Below are positions 5,957 through 10,008 of a stretch of DNA of 10,008 bases, piece by piece. A program made the position numbers and the translations under genes. Below the pieces are notes generated by a model, which was not told where the DNA came from, ran no database searches, and saw only the letters and a list, made by a program, of their open reading frames with translations. Source of the DNA: Atribacterota bacterium (lineage in GTDB: Bacteria > Atribacterota > Phoenicimicrobiia > Phoenicimicrobiales > Phoenicimicrobiaceae); contig DAOUWX010000047.1 in NCBI GenBank assembly GCA_030666935.1, positions 1-10,008 on the forward strand, written 5' to 3'. The stretch's first letter is position 1. Every line of letters starts with the position of its first letter.

Positions 5957-6967
5957 CTATTTATTAATTTTGTAATTAAATTTAGCGATGCGTCTACTTT
6001 TTCTTTCCATATTGTACCTTTTCTTCATCCCGGTAATTTCTTCCTGTATCTCCCGGCGGAGGCTCTTGGGGGCAAGGACCTCGGCAGAGCTGCCCATTCC
6101 CAGAATCCATTTCTTAACTTCGGTTATACCGCTTACCTCGGCAGAGAAGATGATAGAACCGTCGGATGATTTTTTTATCTTCTGAGTAGGATGTCTTAGC
6201 TCTTCTTTAGCCCAGCGGGAAACGGGAGGAAATATTTTTACTCTAGTCTTCTGATCTTTTCCTCTTACTACCTGCCAGCTTTTACCCATATAATCGGAAA
6301 GTGAAAATTTATAAGAGACAGTAAAAGTGTCTTCGGTAATATCGAGCTCTTTAATCCGGTCTATTCTGAATATCTTGGTCTTTTTGCGCCAGTGGCAGTA
6401 GGCGATAAGATACCAGGCTCCTTTACGGAACATCAGGTGGTAGGGGTTTACGGTGCGGGTGGTTATTTCGTCCCGACTGATGGTGTAGTATTTAAGGTGA
6501 ATCTGTCTTTTGTTGAGGATGGCTTCGTTTAACAGGACGAAGGTTTCACTGTAGTCTTCATAGTCTTTTAATTTTTGGATATTAAAAGATATGGAGTTTT
6601 TTACTTCACGGATGTATTTTTTGTTATCCTTCTCCAGGAGGTTTTCAATCTTGAGCAGAGCCAGATGCATATTTTTCTGGTAGGGGAATCCTTTCTGCTG
6701 GAGGAGAAAGTTTCCAGCCAGGAATAAGGAAGCGGCCTCTTCACCGGTAAATCTTAAGGGGGGAAGAAAGTAATGTTCATCAATATAGTAGCCGCCATGA
6801 GGTCCGGTGGAGGAGTGTACCGGTAGGCCGGCAAGGGCTAAAGTATTAAAGTCTCGATAGATGGTACGGCAGGAGATATTAAGTATTCGTGCTAGACTCT
6901 CCACCTGAATACCGGGATGGGTCTTTAAGATAATAATAGTGTTCATTAATCTTTCAATCTTGTTCAT
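5957..6967 (-). CDS. HTH-WYL transcriptional regulator
   Basis: This 336-residue protein has the three-part layout of WYL regulators. Residues 1-60 are a winged helix-turn-helix of the HTH_11 type: MNKIERLMNTIIIL, then VESLARILNISCRTIYRDFNTL as helix-turn-recognition helix, then a GPHGGYYI wing. Residues about 140-210 are the WYL domain, with W185-Y186-L187 in RKGAWYLIAYC and FRIDRI at 200-205. Residues about 240-318 look like the WCX C-terminal extension. The family senses ligands, often nucleotides or nucleic acids, and regulates diverse genes including DNA repair and defence; the target here is unknown. GGAGG eight bases upstream fixes the start, and an extended -10 promoter is at 7008-7016. 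The helicase lies 195 bases downstream with its own promoter, so the two are probably separately transcribed. No defence or CRISPR genes accompany it. Confidence 0.95.
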   Translation of the reverse strand: MNKIERLMNTIIILKTHPGIQVESLARILNISCRTIYRDFNTLALAGLPVHSSTGPHGGYYIDEHYFLPPLRFTGEEAASLFLAGNFLLQQKGFPYQKNMHLALLKIENLLEKDNKKYIREVKNSISFNIQKLKDYEDYSETFVLLNEAILNKRQIHLKYYTISRDEITTRTVNPYHLMFRKGAWYLIAYCHWRKKTKIFRIDRIKELDITEDTFTVSYKFSLSDYMGKSWQVVRGKDQKTRVKIFPPVSRWAKEELRHPTQKIKKSSDGSIIFSAEVSGITEVKKWILGMGSSAEVLAPKSLRREIQEEITGMKKRYNMERKSRRIAKFNYKINK

Positions 6968-7007
6968 CTTTTTTACCTCCGATTAAGAGAATAGATAAAT
7001 TTTTATA

Positions 7008-7016
7008 ATTATATCA
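7008..7016 (-). promoter_or_regulatory. Extended -10 promoter of the WYL regulator gene
   Basis: Minus-strand TGATATAAT is a perfect extended -10 element about 41 bases before the WYL start. No -35 hexamer sits at standard spacing; TTGCCA lies 22 bases away, which is too far. The leader is AT-rich. Confidence 0.5.
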
Positions 7017-7109
7017 CACTGCCCTGACTACTATATGGCAAGAATTAGAAAAAAATTGATAAAAATAATTTTTTTAGTTATTTTTAAATACTTATTAAGA
7101 ATTCGATAA

Positions 7110-7126
7110 AAGATTGAGGAAATCTT
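7110..7126 (-). terminator. Weak hairpin after the methyltransferase gene
   Basis: AAGATT and AATCTT pair across a five-base loop, 15 bases after the methyltransferase stop. On the minus strand it is followed by TTAT only; on the plus strand by GTTTTTT. It is a plausible but weak 3' end, since the stem is short and AT-rich. Confidence 0.3.
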
Positions 7127-7140
7127 GTTTTTTCAGATAA

Positions 7141-7896
7141 TTATGTTTTGTCTTTTCCTTTATGGGCTACAAGAATCAACCTTTTTGCCGTATGGTCGTA
7201 TGGCTCACCGGTTAAATCTCCATAAGCACTGATCGAACTAAAACCACACTCGTTTAAGAGCGCAGTGAGTTCCACTGCTGAATAAATACGATGGGAAATT
7301 TTATATTCTTCTTTTTTCCCGTTTTTTATCATGATCCAACGATTGTCAATCCAGCTCCAGTTTTTAGAAATTTTACGTTCTTCCAATACAATATTATTAT
7401 CTACTTCCTGCCAATTGCGTTCGCAAAATACACGAGCAAGAACTTCCTTCCCCATAATATCAATTAAAAATATGCCTTTATTTTTCAGAGAGCGGTATAG
7501 GTTAGTTATAACCCTTTTATCATCCTTTATATCTTCAAAGTAACCAAAAGAAGTAAAAAGATTAATCACCACATCAAAAGTGTTAGGTTTGCAAAAACTC
7601 CTCATATCTTCTTGTATAAACTCGACCTTGAGACCCTCTATTTCTGCTTGTTTACGAGCTTTTTCTAAATAACTTTTGGTTCTATCTACCCCTGTCAGGG
7701 AAAAACCACGTCGGGCTAATTCTAAGGAATGTCTCCCCGGTCCACAGCAAAGATCGAGAATAGAAGTCCCCGGGTCAATTTTTAACAAAGAAACGATGTT
7801 TATCACTTCCTCTTGCGTATTTTCCCAGCGTTGCTTGGGAAATAGAATGGGGGCCCATTTCGCCCAAAAATTATCTTGTTCATGCCATGCTTTCAT
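7141..7896 (-). CDS. Class I SAM-dependent methyltransferase
   Basis: This 251-residue protein has a Rossmann-type methyltransferase core. Motif I is ILDLCCGPGRH at 46-56, the glycine-rich loop that holds S-adenosylmethionine. D71 in LTGVD ends strand 2 and should bind the ribose hydroxyls. QEDMRSF near 95-101 is the acidic loop near adenine, and FDVVINLFTSFGYF at 107-120 forms strand 4. LKNKGIFLIDI at 137-147 matches strand 5. The C-terminal 100 residues (YKISHRIYSAVELTALLNECGF) form the usual beta extension. It resembles the general Methyltransf_11/25 group, in which substrates range from small molecules to tRNA and cannot be told from sequence. AAGGAGG fixes the start. The flavin reductase gene lies 146 bases upstream on the same strand, but a promoter-like element in the gap suggests separate control. 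Confidence 0.94.
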   Translation of the reverse strand: MKAWHEQDNFWAKWAPILFPKQRWENTQEEVINIVSLLKIDPGTSILDLCCGPGRHSLELARRGFSLTGVDRTKSYLEKARKQAEIEGLKVEFIQEDMRSFCKPNTFDVVINLFTSFGYFEDIKDDKRVITNLYRSLKNKGIFLIDIMGKEVLARVFCERNWQEVDNNIVLEERKISKNWSWIDNRWIMIKNGKKEEYKISHRIYSAVELTALLNECGFSSISAYGDLTGEPYDHTAKRLILVAHKGKDKT

Positions 7897-7951
7897 TACT
7901 TGTACCTCCTTATCCTTGTAAATTTACGGATATGCCAATTAATATGTCCGA

Positions 7952-7981
7952 TATATACAACATTACAACTAATAGGTGCAA
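7952..7981 (-). promoter_or_regulatory. Putative promoter of the methyltransferase gene
   Basis: Minus-strand TTGCAC (7976-7981), an 18-base spacer, then TATATA (7952-7957). The -35 is reasonable and the -10 matches four of six bases. Just downstream, CGGACATAT and ATATCCG (within 7927-7950) form an inverted repeat with a one-base bulge that could be an operator. Confidence 0.35.
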
Positions 7982-8042
7982 GCCTTTACAGGTTATATCT
8001 TTTAAATATTTTGTAAGTATTTTTAGAAAATAATCTTTTATC

Positions 8043-8696
8043 TTAATTTCTAAAAGCCAATTTATCTATGATGCTTATACCCCCGGATGTTAATTCTCCG
8101 GTTAATGGATTTAATTGACTTCTAAAATTATACATTATTTTCAATTTCTCAATCCTCGCCTTTTGATCGAGATTAACCACTTTTTTATCCACTCCAAAAT
8201 GTACTATCTTACCACATATTATTTTCTGAGAACTGTTCTCAAATAAAGATTTCTCCCATTCGAGTTTACACTCCAACGATATTGGACATTCCTTTATTCT
8301 GGGGGCGTAAATACTTATCGCTGACTCTTTGCTAAATCCCGTTTGCTCAATTTCATCATCGTCAATCTGATTATGTTCTATTGTTTTAAAACATTCTTCT
8401 TTAAAATCTAAAGACGGAATATTGATACACCACACTTTCGTACGTTTTATATTTTCATAAGTGTGGTTGGTATCTGTTAAAGCAATCAAAGAATAAAAAC
8501 CATTTTCTTCCCCGGCGAAACACCCCCATGACCATAAATTAGCATTTGCCTTCCCGTTGGACTTATAGGTAGTGATAATAAAAATTGGGTAGGGTATATT
8601 CACCACATATTCTAACCAGGAAAATACTTCATATTGCCCCGGCCATTCTTCTTGAAGATTTTTTGGTTTTTCAATGTCAAATTCGTGTCTAGTCAT
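8043..8696 (-). CDS. Flavin reductase-like (FMN-binding split-barrel) protein
   Basis: This 217-residue protein matches the flavoredoxin/flavin reductase-like group. PYPIFIITTYKSNGKANANLWSWGCFAG at about 35-62 is the barrel strand with the N-A-N FMN-phosphate region. SLIALTDTNHTYENIKRTKVWCINIPS at 69-95 is the paired strand and helix. Near residues 117-121 EQTGF is the substrate-face loop, PRIKECPISLECKLE at 132-146 and KIICGKIVHFGVD at 158-170 are later strands. Relatives bind FMN and use NAD(P)H or other donors to reduce flavin or act as electron carriers; the partner here is unknown. It has no signal peptide and is probably cytoplasmic. AGGAGG eight bases upstream fixes the start. It lies only 55 bases after the YoaP-type acetyltransferase with no clear promoter between them, so the two are likely co-transcribed. 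Confidence 0.9.
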   Translation of the reverse strand: MTRHEFDIEKPKNLQEEWPGQYEVFSWLEYVVNIPYPIFIITTYKSNGKANANLWSWGCFAGEENGFYSLIALTDTNHTYENIKRTKVWCINIPSLDFKEECFKTIEHNQIDDDEIEQTGFSKESAISIYAPRIKECPISLECKLEWEKSLFENSSQKIICGKIVHFGVDKKVVNLDQKARIEKLKIMYNFRSQLNPLTGELTSGGISIIDKLAFRN

Positions 8697-8751
8697 AATA
8701 TTTTACCTCCTGTAACAAAAATAATTTTACCTTGAGTATCGTATCATTTAC

Positions 8752-9552
8752 TTATCCCCTTAAGGCTTGAGAAATTGCTTCTCGGATACCTTCTTTGGGT
8801 GCTTCACAACCCCACCATATCTCTTTACCATTTATAAATATTCCCCGAGGAATTTGATAACGAGAAAGAATCGACCTTTCATCCGCACAATATTCATGAA
8901 CTACTACTGACTCACCAAACTCTACGGCAACCTCCCGGACTCGCTGGGCTTCAATGTCACTTGTCGGACAGAAGGTATTCCAGAAAAGATCAACCACTAC
9001 TTTGCCTGTTATAGGCTTAAACCGAAAGTTTGGTTTTAAAAACCGGGGAGATTCTACTGATTCCTCAAAGAATTTCCCTAAAATAGCTATCGTACCTTTT
9101 CGCTCTATCATTGAAAAGCCACACTTTTCGAAAAATGGAGCTGGCATAAACCAGTGATTATGGTAGTATCCTATGATTATTATACCTTTACTACCTTGAC
9201 GTTTCGCCTCCTCTTCAGCTGAGTTAATTAAGGCTCGCCCTATACCTCTACCGTTTGCTTTTCCCATAACAGTCAAACAGGGAATGACCATTAGATCCCG
9301 TCCGATCGGACCCCAGGGACAAATCTCTATAGGCATGATATGCAAAAAACCAACTTGATCATTATTAATTGAAGCAATCTTCACCCGTGAGCCTTTTTTA
9401 TACATGCTTCGAAGCCAGTCAATTCGTCTCCTGGCAAAAGTATCTATTTCTTCCCTTAACATATGCTCTGATATGTCATTAACATGGGTACAAGTTCCAA
9501 CAAAGTATTCATCTATCTCATCCATCATGTCATAAATTTCTGCTGATGACAT
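8752..9552 (-). CDS. GNAT acetyltransferase with YoaP-type thioredoxin-like C-terminal domain
   Basis: This 266-residue protein has two domains. Residues about 1-165 are a GNAT fold: VMGKANGRGIGRALINSAEEEAKRQG at 95-120 contains the acetyl-CoA pyrophosphate loop (RGIGRA), and FFEKCGF at 140-146 is the typical C-terminal GNAT motif. Residues about 183-265 resemble the YoaP-like domain: VVVDLFWNTFCPTSDIEAQRV has a thioredoxin-type strand and a single cysteine, CPTS at 195-198, and RGIFINGKEIWWGCEAPKEGI at 236-256 is the closing strand and helix. The second active-site cysteine of thioredoxin is absent, so a one-cysteine or binding role is more likely. The architecture matches Bacillus YoaP, whose function is unclear; the acyl acceptor is unknown. 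AAGGAGG with eight-base spacing fixes the start. It is the first gene of a likely pair with the flavin reductase. Confidence 0.88.
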   Translation of the reverse strand: MSSAEIYDMMDEIDEYFVGTCTHVNDISEHMLREEIDTFARRRIDWLRSMYKKGSRVKIASINNDQVGFLHIMPIEICPWGPIGRDLMVIPCLTVMGKANGRGIGRALINSAEEEAKRQGSKGIIIIGYYHNHWFMPAPFFEKCGFSMIERKGTIAILGKFFEESVESPRFLKPNFRFKPITGKVVVDLFWNTFCPTSDIEAQRVREVAVEFGESVVVHEYCADERSILSRYQIPRGIFINGKEIWWGCEAPKEGIREAISQALRG

Positions 9553-9804
9553 TTGACTAACCTCCTTACTTTTGGTCTCTCCCTCTATTTCTTTTAGTAT
9601 CTTTCTCTCAACATCGGTATTTCTATAAATCTTGAGATTATGCCAAGGTTATATTTACTATCAGAATTGCTATGTTTCCCAGACAGTACTTTTCTTCAGG
9701 GATATTCCTATTTTATAATTCGATAAAATCTGCAAAAATCCTCTTTTTTGGGAAAAAATTTTAACTGTGGGTTTTTGGATTACAGCCGGAGAATGGTTAG
9801 AATT
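9553..9804. other. Intergenic region upstream of the YoaP-type gene (252 bases)
   Basis: I see no gene here. On the minus strand it carries the YoaP-type leader, with CATAAT near 9640-9645 as a weak -10 lacking a good -35. A second AT-rich TATAAA lies near 9713-9718. T- and A-runs at 9744-9762 follow the TraB-like stop, but no stable stem precedes them on the minus strand. Confidence 0.4.
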
Positions 9805-10008
9805 CTAAGGATTGATTGTATTGATAAAGAGTTGGATTACTTTTGCTCCACCGATAAATGTCCCTGCCATACTTCCCAGATTGGCAAAAGCCACTACCAG
9901 TAAAATTTTAGTAACCCGATTATAGAAAAAATCTTTAAGGGTAGTGATATTCCCCAGTTGTTCGAAATCTTCTACCCGGGGACGCCTGATTAGGGCTTCG
10001 GCAATACC
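9805..10008 (-). CDS. Probable TraB-family membrane protein, C-terminal fragment (cut by right edge)
   Basis: The minus strand is open from the right edge to a TAG at 9805-9807, giving 67 residues. The pattern ALIRRPRVEDFEQL, then LKDFFYNRVTKILLVVAFANLGSMAGTFI, matches my recollection of the C-terminus of TraB/PrgY-like proteins: an R-(K/R)-P-x-V-x-D-F segment, a LK-x-F-(Y/W)-x-N-(R/K)-V-T-(R/K) segment and a hydrophobic G-(S/T)-rich last membrane span. PrgY-type members block peptide pheromone activity in enterococci; most bacterial and archaeal members have no known role. The catalytic N-terminal domain lies outside the window, so the family call rests on the C-terminus alone. Fragment residues 34-53 should be the last membrane segment. 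The next gene downstream is the YoaP-type acetyltransferase, 252 bases away. Confidence 0.6.
   Translation of the reverse strand, partial: GIAEALIRRPRVEDFEQLGNITTLKDFFYNRVTKILLVVAFANLGSMAGTFIGGAKVIQLFINTINP

Noticed and set aside
5957..7896. A defence island suggested by WYL regulator, helicase and methyltransferase
   Set aside because: The helicase is a housekeeping DEAD-box RNA helicase, the methyltransferase is a generic small-molecule type without DNA-specificity motifs, and there is no nuclease or other effector gene.
684..9720. Shared CCTATTTTATAATT near 685-698 and 9707-9720
   Set aside because: A 14-base AT-rich match containing a -10-like element is not enough to claim a dispersed repeat.

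Overview
The window is an AT-rich bacterial chromosome segment. Nine of its ten recognisable genes are on the minus strand; only a PAP2-type phosphatase is on the plus strand. Nearly every start has a strong AGGAGG-like ribosome binding site. Together with a YoaP-type acetyltransferase, a WYL regulator and short repeats carrying a CCGTCCCC core, this suggests a Bacillota (Clostridia-like) chromosome. The exported OmpA-domain protein would also fit a diderm Bacillota lineage or another diderm phylum, so the assignment is tentative. No rRNA, tRNA, CRISPR array, intact insertion sequence or phage gene is visible.

Layout: (1) 1-590 holds the N-terminal part of a SagB-type nitroreductase-like oxidoreductase, cut by the left edge. 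(2) 760-1227 is a small flavodoxin-like protein. (3) 1228-1661 is an AT-rich non-coding stretch between divergent promoters. (4) 1662-2561 is a multi-spanning PAP2 phosphatase, converging on the next gene. (5) 2793-4013 is a secreted protein combining a discoidin-like domain, a beta-rich middle module and an OmpA peptidoglycan-binding domain. (6) 4160-5761 is a DEAD-box RNA helicase with a DbpA-type C-terminal RNA-binding domain, preceded by a good promoter and a leader hairpin. (7) 5957-6967 is an HTH-WYL regulator. (8) 7141-7896 is a class I SAM methyltransferase. (9) 8043-8696 is a flavin reductase-like split-barrel protein. (10) 8752-9552 is a GNAT plus YoaP-type thioredoxin-like protein. 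(11) 9805-10008 is the C-terminal end of a probable TraB-family membrane protein, cut by the right edge.

Most genes look like single transcription units with their own leaders. The likeliest operon is the YoaP-type acetyltransferase followed 55 bases later by the flavin reductase. Three products are predicted FMN proteins (SagB-like, flavodoxin, flavin reductase), but they are not contiguous and no shared pathway is evident.

The most interesting non-coding signal is a 27-base repeat present just after the stop codons of both the OmpA-domain gene and the helicase gene, in the same orientation. Its terminal inverted arms show a compensatory base-pair change between copies. A partial inverted copy next to the first makes a larger hairpin. 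I see no convincing new defence, mobile or biosynthetic system here; most genes are members of known families.
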